A DNA stretch of 64,000 nucleotides from Butyricicoccus_B sp017886875 (lineage in GTDB: Bacteria > Bacillota > Clostridia > Oscillospirales > Butyricicoccaceae): the NCBI GenBank assembly GCA_963931655.1, contig OZ007036.1:496001-560000 (forward strand). Direction: 5' to 3'. A program made the position numbers and the translations under genes. The first letter of the stretch is position 1. Every line of letters starts with the position of its first letter. The notes under the pieces were generated by a model. The model was not told where the DNA came from and searched no databases. It saw only the letters and a list, made by a program, of their open reading frames with translations. Shown here one piece after another: positions 1 to 9,200 of this stretch.

Positions 1-945
1 AAACTTTTAGGGCTTTTTATATTGGTTTTGATTGCATCTGCTCTGTATATGCTTGTAGAAGTTAATTTTGCAAATGAAAAACTATTTAATTATGCAATGA
101 AAATACGTACACCTAAACTTATTGTTATGCTAATTGCTGCATTTGCAATAGGTGGTGCATCTATAGTTTTCCAGTCGATTATAAATAATACTATTGTCAC
201 ACCATGTCTTTTAGGTATGAACTCACTTTATAGTTTAATACACACATCAGTTGTATTTTTTGTAGGCTCTGGAAGTATACTGGCTGTAAATGCTAATTTA
301 TCATTTATTGTTGATTTACTTTTAATGGGTGTAATTGCAACAATAATATATAGTTATTTATTTAAGAAAACAAATCATAATGTGCTTTATGTATTGCTTA
401 TTGGTACAGTATTGACATCATTCTTCACAAGCATACAAACAACCTTAACAAGAGTGATGGACCCTAATGAATATGATACACTTCTTTCAAGTTTAGTTGC
501 AAGTTTTAATAATATTAATTCAGAAATTATTATGTTCTCACTTATATTATTAGCAGCTTTGATTTTCTGGCTTAGAAAAGATTTAGCTTTACTTGATGTT
601 ATAACTCTTGGAAAACATCAAGCAATAAATTTAGGTGTTGATTATGACAGATGTATTAGAAGACTGCTCTTAGGTGTAACACTTTGTATAGCTATTGCAA
701 CTGCTATGGTTGGACCTATTTCTTTCCTTGGGTTAATTATAGCTAACTTATCAAGGCAGCTACTTAAAACATATCGTCATTCACAGCTCATTCTTGGCTC
801 TACATTTTTCGGAATGATAGTGTTAGTAGGTGGTCAAATGATTGTAGAACATATATTTACATATTCTGTGCCTATTAGTGTGTTTATAACTGTTAGTGGT
901 GGACTTTATTTCCTTTATTTACTTTTAAAAAGCAGGAGAGCTTAA
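1..945 (+). CDS. FecCD-family ABC transporter permease, siderophore uptake (5' end outside window)
   Basis: Membrane permease of an iron-siderophore importer. The reading frame is open from the first base of the window, so the true start lies upstream and about 314 residues are seen. The protein is strongly hydrophobic with many membrane segments and carries the FecCD-type stretch GPISFLGLIIANLSRQL near the C-terminus, which is the part that contacts the ATPase. Six bases separate it from the ATPase gene, and a binding lipoprotein follows, the order seen in FatDC/YclNOPQ-type catecholate siderophore systems. It is probably the second of two permeases, the first being outside the window. The siderophore itself cannot be read from sequence. 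Confidence 0.9.
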   Translation, partial: KLLGLFILVLIASALYMLVEVNFANEKLFNYAMKIRTPKLIVMLIAAFAIGGASIVFQSIINNTIVTPCLLGMNSLYSLIHTSVVFFVGSGSILAVNANLSFIVDLLLMGVIATIIYSYLFKKTNHNVLYVLLIGTVLTSFFTSIQTTLTRVMDPNEYDTLLSSLVASFNNINSEIIMFSLILLAALIFWLRKDLALLDVITLGKHQAINLGVDYDRCIRRLLLGVTLCIAIATAMVGPISFLGLIIANLSRQLLKTYRHSQLILGSTFFGMIVLVGGQMIVEHIFTYSVPISVFITVSGGLYFLYLLLKSRRA

Positions 946-950
946 ATAAA

Positions 951-1706
951 ATGATGAAAATAAATAATCTTATAAAGAAATACGGTGAAAAAACCGTTGT
1001 AAATGATGTAAGTTTTGAAATACCAAAAGGTAAAGTAATATCTATGATTGGTCCAAATGGTGCAGGTAAATCAACCGTTATGGGCATGATTTCAAGACTT
1101 ATTGAACCAAATACTGGTCATGTGGAGTTTCATGGTCAAAAACTTCATCACTGGAAAAGCAAAGAACTTTCAAAAAAACTTGCAATTCTAACACAAAGCA
1201 ATAATATTCAAATGAAACTTACAGTTAGAGAACTTGTCACTTTTGGACGTTTTCCTTATTGTGGAGGTAGAACAACAAAAGAAGACGAACAAATAATTGA
1301 TAAAGCTATAGCTTATATGGAGCTTAATGAATTTGAGAACCGTTTTATAGATGAACTTTCAGGCGGTCAACGTCAAAGAGCATATATTGCAATGGTAATT
1401 GCTCAAGATACTGAATATGTGCTTTTAGATGAGCCTACTAACAACCTTGATATTTATCATGCAACAAATTTAATGAAAACTGTTAGAAAACTTTGTGATG
1501 AACTTGGTAAAACTGTAATTCTTGTTTTACATGAAATCAACTATGCGGCATTTTATTCTGACTATATTTGTGCATTTGTAAACGGTAAAATAGCTAAATT
1601 TGGCACAGTAGAAGAAATTATGACAAAAGAAACATTATCAGATATTTACAAAGTTGATTTTGAAATTATGAATATACATGGAAAACCACTTTCTATCTAT
1701 TATTAA
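951..1706 (+). CDS. Siderophore ABC transporter ATP-binding protein
   Basis: Cytoplasmic ATPase that powers the importer encoded on either side. Residues 34-42 form the Walker A loop GPNGAGKST, residues 136-140 the LSGGQ signature, and YVLLDEPTNNLD is the Walker B/D-loop. At 251 residues it has normal length for the FecE/YclP group. Two in-frame ATGs (951 and 954) both follow the AGGAG at 934-938, so the start is ambiguous by one codon. It is co-transcribed with the upstream permease and the downstream lipoprotein. Confidence 0.93.
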   Translation: MMKINNLIKKYGEKTVVNDVSFEIPKGKVISMIGPNGAGKSTVMGMISRLIEPNTGHVEFHGQKLHHWKSKELSKKLAILTQSNNIQMKLTVRELVTFGRFPYCGGRTTKEDEQIIDKAIAYMELNEFENRFIDELSGGQRQRAYIAMVIAQDTEYVLLDEPTNNLDIYHATNLMKTVRKLCDELGKTVILVLHEINYAAFYSDYICAFVNGKIAKFGTVEEIMTKETLSDIYKVDFEIMNIHGKPLSIYY

Positions 1707-1742
1707 AAAGTTATTACATCTTAAAAAAGGAGATTTTATATT

Positions 1743-2738
1743 ATGAAAAAGTATGTAGTAAAAAGATTTATAGCCCTAACACTTGCACTTGCAGCAACAG
1801 CCTCTTTGACTGCTTGTTCATCTGCAAATAATAATGCTAATTCATCAGTAGCAAGTAGTAGCATTTCGGCTGAACAAAATCAAAGCGTTACGATTACATC
1901 TTTAAATGCAAATAAAGAAGAAATTCAGCTTGAAGTTCCTTATGATGCAAAACGTATTGCAATTTTGGATATGCCATCACTTGATATTATTGATAATCTT
2001 GGTTTAGGTAACAGAGTTGTCGGAACAGCAGACACATCTATTGAATATTTGACTGATTATGTTGATAAAACTGAAAATCTTGGCACAATCAAGGAAGCTG
2101 ACCTTGAAGCTGTTATGTCTGTGGAGCCAGATATTATTTTTATTGGTGGTCGTCTTGCAAGTTCTTATGATGCATTAAGTGAAATTGCACCTGTTGTATT
2201 TCTTTCCACTGATACTGAACTAGGTGTTGTTGAAAGTATTCGTAAAAATGCAACAACTATTGCATCTATCTTTGGTAAGGAAACAGAAGTAGATGCTTTA
2301 ATGGCTGATTTTGATGAAAGAATTGCTAAATTAAATGAATTCTCAGCGGGAAAAAATGCTGTTATTGGTATGTGTACAAGTGGTTCATTTAATACTCTTG
2401 GCAATGATGGCAGATGTTCTATAATTGGTAAAGAAATCGGCTTTACTAATATTGCTTCTGAAGATGTAACTTCTACACATGGTAATGAATCCTCTTTTGA
2501 GCTGCTTGTAGACTTAAACCCTGAATATATGTTTATTCTTGACCGTGATGCAGCTATTTCAACAGAAGGTGCTAAACTTGCTGAAGAAATTATGAATAAT
2601 GAACTTGTAGCAAAGACAGATGCTTATAAAAATGATAATATAATTTATCTTGCACACCCATCTATTTGGTATACTGCTGAAGGCGGTATTACTGCTCTTG
2701 ATTATATGCTTTCTGACCTTGAAAGCGAACTTCTATAA
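1743..2738 (+). CDS. Siderophore-binding lipoprotein of ABC transporter
   Basis: Substrate-binding component of the preceding importer, lipid-anchored outside the membrane. A positively charged N-terminus and hydrophobic segment end in the lipobox LTAC, followed by a Ser/Asn-rich linker of about 25 residues. The mature part has the two-lobed periplasmic-binding-protein-2 pattern typical of FatB/YclQ proteins (331 residues, usual size). An AAGGAGA at 1727-1733 supports the ATG at 1743. It is the last gene of the operon, closed by a terminator. Specificity for iron siderophores is inferred from family and gene order; no Fur box was seen because the promoter is outside the window. Confidence 0.9.
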   Translation: MKKYVVKRFIALTLALAATASLTACSSANNNANSSVASSSISAEQNQSVTITSLNANKEEIQLEVPYDAKRIAILDMPSLDIIDNLGLGNRVVGTADTSIEYLTDYVDKTENLGTIKEADLEAVMSVEPDIIFIGGRLASSYDALSEIAPVVFLSTDTELGVVESIRKNATTIASIFGKETEVDALMADFDERIAKLNEFSAGKNAVIGMCTSGSFNTLGNDGRCSIIGKEIGFTNIASEDVTSTHGNESSFELLVDLNPEYMFILDRDAAISTEGAKLAEEIMNNELVAKTDAYKNDNIIYLAHPSIWYTAEGGITALDYMLSDLESELL

Positions 2739-2743
2739 AAGTC

Positions 2744-2779
2744 AAAACACCTGTGATTAAAATTCACAGGTGTTTTTTT
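2744..2779 (+). terminator. Bidirectional intrinsic terminator between siderophore and hcp operons
   Basis: An 11-bp stem (2746-2756 with 2764-2774, AACACCTGTGA arm) with a 7-nt loop, followed by a T-run on the + strand and preceded by an A-run. It can stop both the rightward siderophore operon and the leftward hemerythrin gene. Confidence 0.9.
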
Positions 2780-2780
2780 A

Positions 2781-3326
2781 TCAACAGTATTTTTGTTTTA
2801 ACTCATCTAAAACTTTTAAATAATACTCTCTATCACTTTTAGTATTATTTTCAAATTGCTGGGTTTCAATATTTAATCTTTCAAGTGTTTCAGCAGATAA
2901 TGTTCTTTGACCAAATGGATAAGCTACTCCATTTTCTTTAACAATATGTCTTTCTAATAAATCACAATAAGCCGATATATTAGTTATAATTTGAAGCTTA
3001 ATCTGAGTAGATGGTGTATATTTATCTAGTGCTTTTTCAAGCTCTGATAAATATAATCTACCTAAATTATGCTCAACAAGCATACCATTGTTAACCATTT
3101 TTTGAGCAGCTCCACCAATTTCATTAACCATTGCATTAAAAAGAATATCTTCTTCTTTTTTATGGTGCAAGTTATCAGCGTAAACCTTGCCAAAATTAAG
3201 CATTTTATTTAAATCTTCCAAAGGAATATCATTACCTTCTATTATGCTGCAACAAGCATTTCTTGCTACAGCTATAAAATCTGTAATTCTTTCATGTTCC
3301 TCTAAAAGAACATCAATACAATACAT
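2781..3326 (-). CDS. Hemerythrin (HHE-domain) protein
   Basis: Predicted cytoplasmic di-iron protein of 181 residues that binds oxygen or nitric oxide or acts in iron/redox stress. The spaced His/Glu ligands of the hemerythrin four-helix bundle are visible: LLEEHERI near the start, HHKKEEDIL at about residue 54, VEHNLGR in the middle, and LLERHIVKENGVAYP toward the end. It starts 14 bases after the stop of hcp with a GGGAGA ribosome site, so the two are almost certainly co-transcribed. The pairing suggests a shared role in NO/hydroxylamine or O2 stress; the precise ligand is unknown. Confidence 0.88.
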   Translation of the reverse strand: MYCIDVLLEEHERITDFIAVARNACCSIIEGNDIPLEDLNKMLNFGKVYADNLHHKKEEDILFNAMVNEIGGAAQKMVNNGMLVEHNLGRLYLSELEKALDKYTPSTQIKLQIITNISAYCDLLERHIVKENGVAYPFGQRTLSAETLERLNIETQQFENNTKSDREYYLKVLDELKQKYC

Positions 3327-3340
3327 TTAAGTTTTCTCCC

Positions 3341-5179
3341 TTAGTCTATAACTTTAAGAAGCTTTTCTATAACTTCATCTACAGAAATACCATGTACAAC
3401 ACATGCATCACTTAAAGCTTCAGCTTGTGCAGATGGACAACCTAAACAATGCATACCACAAGACATTAGAACTTCTGCTGCTTGTGGATACTTACGAAGA
3501 ATTTCACCCATAGGCATATCAGCAGAAATCTTATTGATAACTACATCATCACCGAAAAATAGTTTCATATCATCTTCAACAGTTGTAATACCTGCAATAC
3601 CAAAGTTTTCAACAAGTACCTTTGCTACATTTTCAGATAAAAATGCTGGTAGAGTTGGGCCAAGATGAATATTTTTAACTCCTAGATACAGCAGAGAAAG
3701 AAGAACAATTACTGCTTTTTGCTCATACCAAGCGATATTATAAATAATAGGTAGGTCGTTAATATCATCAAGACCAAATACCTCTTTGAGCTTTAGGGCA
3801 ATAACTGCAAGTGAATAAGAGTCATTACATTGACCTGCGTCAAGGACTCTTGGAATGCCGCCAATATCGCCTAGATTTAACTTATTATACTTATATTTAG
3901 CGCAACCTGCAGTTAAAATAACTGTATCCTTTGGTAGAGCTTTTGCAAAATCAGTATAATAGTTACGGCTCTTTGCACGACCGTCACAACCTGCCATAAC
4001 AACAAACTTTTTAATTGCACCAGATTTAACTGCATCAACAACCTTATCTGCAAGAGCTAACACCTGTGCATGAGCAAAACCACCAATAATTTCTCCCTGT
4101 TCAATCTGGGTAGGAGGTGCACAACGCTTTGCATGTTCAATTATAGCAGAGAAATCCTTATTTTCTCCAATTTCACCCGCTATATGTTTACAACCAGCAT
4201 AACCAGCAGCACCAGTTGTATAAATTCTATCTTTATAGCTTTCACGAGGTGGAACAATGCAGTTTGTAGTCATCAGAATTGGACCGTTAAAGCTTTCAAA
4301 TTCTGTTGTTTGTAACCACCATGCATTACCATAGTTACCAACAAAGTTATCATATTTTTTAAATGCAGGGTAGTAGTGAGCAGGTAGCATTTCAGAGTGA
4401 GTATATACATCAACGCCAGTACCCTTTGTCTGCTCTAAAAGCATTTCTAAATCTCTTAAATCATGACCAGAAACCAAAATAGCGGGATTATTACGAACAC
4501 CAATATTAACCTTTGTGATTTCTGGATTGCCGTATGCTCCTGTATTAGCACTGTCAAGCAGTTGCATACCATCAACACCAAACTTACCAGTTTCAAGAGT
4601 TAATGCAATAAGTTCTTCAACTGTTTTTGAGTCATCAAGTGTTGCTGCAAGTGCTTTTTGTAGGAAAGCATCAACTTCTTCATTGTCCTTTAAAAGTGCA
4701 TTTGCATGTTTAGAATATGCGGAAAGACCTTTTAAACCATAGGTGATAAGCTCACGCAGTGAACGAATATCTTCATTTTCAGTTGAAAGCACACCCACAG
4801 TTTTAGCGATTTCTTCCCAGTTGCCATCACCGTCCCAAATAGATGCTTTTGGCAGAGAAGTTTTATCTTCAATTTGTTTTAAAAGCTCTTTACTTGTAGT
4901 TAATGTTTTTTCAATACGGTTAATAATTGCCTCTTTGTCAAAATTAGCATTTGTAATAGTGATAAATAAATTAAGTGTAATTAAATGATTGATTTCTTTT
5001 GAAATAGTTTGACCTTGTTCACGCAGTTTAACTGTGATAGCAGAAAGTCCCTTTGTTACATATACTAATAAATCCTGCATAGCTGCAACATCTGGTTTTT
5101 TACCACAAACGCCAGATTGTGTACAACCTTTACAGCCTGCTGTTTCTTGACATTGATAGCAAAACATTTTATTTTCCAT
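3341..5179 (-). CDS. hcp: Hybrid cluster protein (hydroxylamine/NO reductase) with C-terminal DUF1858 domain
   Basis: Fe-S protein that reduces nitric oxide or hydroxylamine. The N-terminal cluster motif has Cys7, Cys10, Cys19 and Cys25 (CYQC...C...C), fitting the class with C-x2-C-x8-C-x5-C. Downstream are the hybrid-cluster regions GHDLRDLE, TNCIVPP, GCDGRAKSR, TAGCAKYKYN and GQCNDS. At 612 residues it is about 60 longer than ordinary Hcp. The extra C-terminus (MPMGEILRKYPQAAEVL, then CGMHCLGCPSAQ) is a DUF1858/prismane-associated redox-disulfide domain, usually a free small protein. ATG at 5179 is preceded by GAGGT about 7 nt upstream. It is followed by hemerythrin and preceded by a Crp/Fnr regulator with a matching operator. 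Confidence 0.95.
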   Translation of the reverse strand: MENKMFCYQCQETAGCKGCTQSGVCGKKPDVAAMQDLLVYVTKGLSAITVKLREQGQTISKEINHLITLNLFITITNANFDKEAIINRIEKTLTTSKELLKQIEDKTSLPKASIWDGDGNWEEIAKTVGVLSTENEDIRSLRELITYGLKGLSAYSKHANALLKDNEEVDAFLQKALAATLDDSKTVEELIALTLETGKFGVDGMQLLDSANTGAYGNPEITKVNIGVRNNPAILVSGHDLRDLEMLLEQTKGTGVDVYTHSEMLPAHYYPAFKKYDNFVGNYGNAWWLQTTEFESFNGPILMTTNCIVPPRESYKDRIYTTGAAGYAGCKHIAGEIGENKDFSAIIEHAKRCAPPTQIEQGEIIGGFAHAQVLALADKVVDAVKSGAIKKFVVMAGCDGRAKSRNYYTDFAKALPKDTVILTAGCAKYKYNKLNLGDIGGIPRVLDAGQCNDSYSLAVIALKLKEVFGLDDINDLPIIYNIAWYEQKAVIVLLSLLYLGVKNIHLGPTLPAFLSENVAKVLVENFGIAGITTVEDDMKLFFGDDVVINKISADMPMGEILRKYPQAAEVLMSCGMHCLGCPSAQAEALSDACVVHGISVDEVIEKLLKVID

Positions 5180-5216
5180 AGTTTAAAACCTCATTTACTG
5201 TTTTATTGATGAGCTA

Positions 5217-5259
5217 AGTATATCATTTCATTTTGTTATTTTCCGTAACAAATGTTACG
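5217..5259 (-). promoter_or_regulatory. hcp promoter with Crp/Fnr-type dyad centred at -41.5
   Basis: Read on the minus strand, the -10 box TATACT lies at 5222-5217. A perfect inverted repeat CGTAACA-N2-TGTTACG fills 5244-5259. Exactly 21 bases separate the dyad from the -10 box, which puts the dyad centre at -41.5 relative to the inferred start near 5210, the position from which class II Crp/Fnr activators act. The half-site GTAAC-N4-GTTAC has Crp/Fnr spacing. The binding protein is presumably the adjacent regulator at 5272-5958. Confidence 0.7.
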
Positions 5260-5271
5260 ATTTTTAAAATT

Positions 5272-5958
5272 CTAATTAATTTCATCAAAAATATTTAAAT
5301 CAAGTATTTTTATATTATTTTTTTTAATTTCAATAAGTCCATCTGCTTGCATCTTCATAAGTTCACGTGAAACAGATGGGCGAGTAGAGCCTAAAAAAGC
5401 GGCTAATTGTTCACGTCCAAAAGGTATTTTAGCGATATCGTCATTAGTGTATTGAAAAATAAGTTTTATTAATTTAGCTCTTAGAGAATTACATGATAAA
5501 ATTTGAACTCTTTGATTTAAAAAATATGCTTTATCTGCCAAAATACAAAGCATATTAGCAATTACTTGGTTATGTTTTTGACATGAGTTATTACAAGGTG
5601 AATATAAAAAGCGTTTTGGTATACATAATATATCGCAGTCTTTTTCTGCATAAGCAAAATTTTCATATAATCTATTAAATGAAAATAAAAAAACTTCTCC
5701 AAACATATCACCTGCATTATCAAACATACTTATTATATTTTGATTTCCATTAACAGTATTATTTGCAATTATAACTTTACCTTTTAATAATATATTGATA
5801 AATTCAGGTTCATCACCTTGAGAAAATATAGTGCTTCCCTTTTTATATTTTTTCAATATTGCCTTACTACATGTAATTAAACTTTTAACATTATCTATTG
5901 ATATATTATTAAACAATCTACAATTTTGTAGCAAAATATTTAAATCGATATTCGTCAT
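5272..5958 (-). CDS. Crp/Fnr-family transcriptional regulator (HcpR-like)
   Basis: DNA-binding regulator of 228 residues: an N-terminal cyclic-nucleotide-binding-type beta-barrel (KKGSTIFSQGDEPEFINILLKG, approximately residues 38-60) and a C-terminal winged helix with the recognition segment GREQLAAFLGSTRPSVSREL. The ORF can be extended to 6012, but ATG 5958 has TAGGTG about 6 nt upstream and is preferred. Cys residues are scattered (CNNSCQKHN) but the N-terminal Fnr four-Cys cluster is absent. Placement next to hcp, whose promoter holds a dyad, matches HcpR-type nitrosative-stress activators. The effector (NO, haem or other) is not deducible. Confidence 0.85.
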   Translation of the reverse strand: MTNIDLNILLQNCRLFNNISIDNVKSLITCSKAILKKYKKGSTIFSQGDEPEFINILLKGKVIIANNTVNGNQNIISMFDNAGDMFGEVFLFSFNRLYENFAYAEKDCDILCIPKRFLYSPCNNSCQKHNQVIANMLCILADKAYFLNQRVQILSCNSLRAKLIKLIFQYTNDDIAKIPFGREQLAAFLGSTRPSVSRELMKMQADGLIEIKKNNIKILDLNIFDEIN

Positions 5959-5983
5959 TTTACACCTACTGAATACACATATT

Positions 5984-6012
5984 TTTATATATAATACCAC
6001 ATTGTTATACAA
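5984..6012 (-). promoter_or_regulatory. Probable promoter of the Crp/Fnr regulator gene
   Basis: On the minus strand TTGTAT (6012-6007), a 17-nt spacer and TATAAA (5989-5984), giving a start near 5977 and a short leader before ATG 5958. The 312-bp gap 5959-6270 holds this promoter, the inverted repeat at 6068-6093, and the rightward promoter at 6203. No gene is visible in it. Confidence 0.4.
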
Positions 6013-6067
6013 ATATCATTGATATATTTTATCATAATGATAAATTTTACAGCTTTTAGCAACTTTT

Positions 6068-6093
6068 AAAGTAAAGTTATATGCCTTTACTTT
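6068..6093. repeat. 9-bp inverted repeat in divergent intergenic region
   Basis: AAAGTAAAG (6068-6076) and CTTTACTTT (6085-6093) are perfect complements separated by 8 bases. It lies between two divergent genes with no transcript ending here, so an operator or a hairpin is more likely than a terminator. Role unknown. Confidence 0.4.
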
Positions 6094-6202
6094 TATGAAT
6101 TATAGTTAAGAAGTCTTAATTTTTACTAGAAAAATACCTAAAAAATCATAATTTTTAGTTAAAATTTCGTCGTTTTTTCATGTAATATTTTTACATATTT
6201 TG

Positions 6203-6231
6203 TTGACATTTGAGAAATTTTTATTTATCAT
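6203..6231 (+). promoter_or_regulatory. Sigma-A promoter of the M60 peptidase operon
   Basis: TTGACA at 6203-6208, a 17-nt spacer and TATCAT at 6226-6231. The inferred start near 6238 leaves a leader of about 33 nt containing the AGAGGA ribosome site at 6257-6262. Confidence 0.75.
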
Positions 6232-6270
6232 ATTTTATATCAAATTACTAGATTATAGAGGATTTAAAAA

Positions 6271-9200
6271 ATGAATTCTAAGCAAATTATTTCTGGTGTT
6301 TTGAGTTTGGCAATGACAAGCAGTATTTGCACTTATTCTATTCCTAGTGCATATGCAACAGATACTCAGGACACAAAAATTGTCAAAGCAAATAATGCAG
6401 TTGGAGAAATTGCATTTACAATAAACTTTGCACTTCCACAAACAAAAGCCGAAGTAGAAAGTAGAAATATTAAACTTACTTTAACAAAAGGCTCAAGTTC
6501 AAGTACAATTACACTTTCAGATAATAACATAACTGGTTCACTTTTATCATCAGATAAAGTGTCAATATCACCACTTGAAATATCTGATAAACAATTCGGC
6601 TCTTACAATATTGTTTTATCTGGTCTTGAAACTGGTGAATATAATCTTGAATTAACAGGTGATGGTTATACAAATATATCTGAAAAAGTGGATTTAAACC
6701 AATACTCTAAACATCTTATAGTAAGCACCGATGATGGTACATTTTCTCTTGGTGATTTTAATAATGATGGTATTGTAGATGTATATGACCAAAAAATGCT
6801 TCAAGAGGTACTTGGCAGTAAATACAATGAAACTATAGCTAAATTTGATTTAGATGGCGATAAAGATATTGATATTACAGATTTATCTTATGTAAACAGA
6901 AATAAAAATCTTACTGGTAATGTAATAGTAAAAGAAACAAGTTTAATAGCTGATGTTTCAGTTGAAACTAACGATATTATTGTTGAAGAAGGAAATATAA
7001 CAGATATCTTTACAACAAACAATCAATCTGCTGTAAAAATTTCTTCTACCAGCGAAAGCTCAGATATTCAAATACCTGTTACATTATCAGATTCAGGTGT
7101 TGAACTTAGTGAAATTAAAATCACAACTCCAGTAACTGATGGTGCAATTAAAGAAGGTATTGCTGTAGTAGAACTTGCTAATGGTGAAACACAAGAAATT
7201 AATTTTTCTCAGCTTTCAACTGAAGCAAGAATGGCAAGAGCAGCTATTGATAATGTAATCACTATAAATTTAGGTCAGAAAGTGGCTGTTAAGAAAGTTA
7301 CTATAAAAGTAACTAAGGTTGAAGGTGATGTTGGTTATGCAGCAGTATCACAAGTTCAGTTCTTGAAAGATGTAAATATAAATACTGAAGATACATCAAA
7401 AGTTAAAAATCTTGCTGCTTCAGCAGGCGATAAGCAGGTAAATCTTGCTTGGTCTGCTGTTAATAATGTTACTGGTTATACTGTTTATTATGGAACAAGT
7501 AAAGATAATATAAATAATACTCTCTCGGTTTCAACTAATAGTGCAACTGTTGATGGTCTAAAAAATAATACAACTTATTATTTTAAGGTAGTTGCTACAA
7601 GTGAAGGTTGGACTGGTACAGAGTCTTCTGTTATTTCTGCAACTCCTATACCTGCTGAAGTTCCAGGTAAACCATCAAATATACAAATCAAACCAGCAGA
7701 CAGTTCTTTACGTATAAGTTGGTCTGATACTAAAGATGCTACAAAATATCAAGTTTATTATCGTGAACAAGGTTCAAGCGAATTTATTAAATTTGGCAAT
7801 GATATTTCATCTACAAATGCAACTATTACTGGTTTAACAAATGATGTAACATATGAAATTGTTATTAAAGCGGGTAATCAAGTAGGATTTGGCGAATATT
7901 CAGATATAGCAACTGGTAAGCCTGAAAAAGAAGGTTTTGAAATGCCAAATCTTCCAACTGAAGATAGAATAAATTCTATAACATCAGTTAAAATGGGTAA
8001 TGCAAATAATGTTGATAAAAATCTCTGTCCTAATTTTAATGTAAATCAAGTTATTGATAATGATGTTAATACATATTGGGTTGCAGGAGATTGGTGGTTA
8101 GATAGCTCATTTACTTATACATTTGACACTCCACAGGATATGAATTATGCTATTCTTGTGCCATATCTATCTGACAAACACAAAAAGGTTATTAAGACAT
8201 ATAGTGTTGTTGCTCGTGATGCTGAAGGTAATATAGTAAGTGAAGTTACAAACCGTTCTGCTAGATTAACAAGTGATAATTATATTATTTTAACTTTCCC
8301 ACAAGCTAAAAATATTAAAACTCTTACTATTTCACTTGCAGAAGTAGAGGGTGGCGGTGCTAGAGTAAGTATTTCTGAAATGGCATTTTATAAAAGCTCT
8401 ACACTTGCAGATGATATTGCAAATCTATTTGCAGATAATGCATTTACAAGCCTAAAACCTGATGTACAGCTTAGCGATATTGAAGCTTTAGAAGAAAAGC
8501 TAAATGCAACAAGCAGTTATTATATGGATATAGAGCGTTTAAGAGATGAAATAAATCTTGCTAAGGATTTATATAGCAGTGATAATTCTTCACTTGGTCT
8601 TATAAAGAATGATTTCGTTTCCCGCTCAGCTGGTAATGATAATTCTAAGTTTGGACAGTCTGCTAGTGCATTACAGCCAATAGGTATTACTGCAAAAGCA
8701 AATTCAAATATAGCTATTTATGCAGAAATTCCAGAAGGCGAAGACGTTTATATTGTACCTACACAATATTATGGCGAATCTGGTGTATGGAAAGGTAATG
8801 CTATTAAACTAGAAAACGGAAGAAATTATATTACTATACCTCAAATTGGCAATCTATCTGCTACAAGAGGTGGTGCATTATATCTAACTTATTCTGGTAA
8901 TAATGCAGATGATATTAAAATTCATGTTCGTGGTAATAGCAATGAAGTTTTTAACACTCCAATTCTTGATTTATCAAATTGGTATAATATGAGTGTAGAA
9001 GATAGAAAAACTACAATTTCTACATATATAACAGAGCTACAAAATTATGTTGATAATATGAATGTAAATGATTTACCATTATCAATAAGAAATGCTACTG
9101 AAATTGCTACTCCAAGTATTTTATTATCTATGCCTGCTGACCAGATTTTAAATGGTCTTGTAAATGCTGGCACATCTAAAAACAACATATATAACAACTT

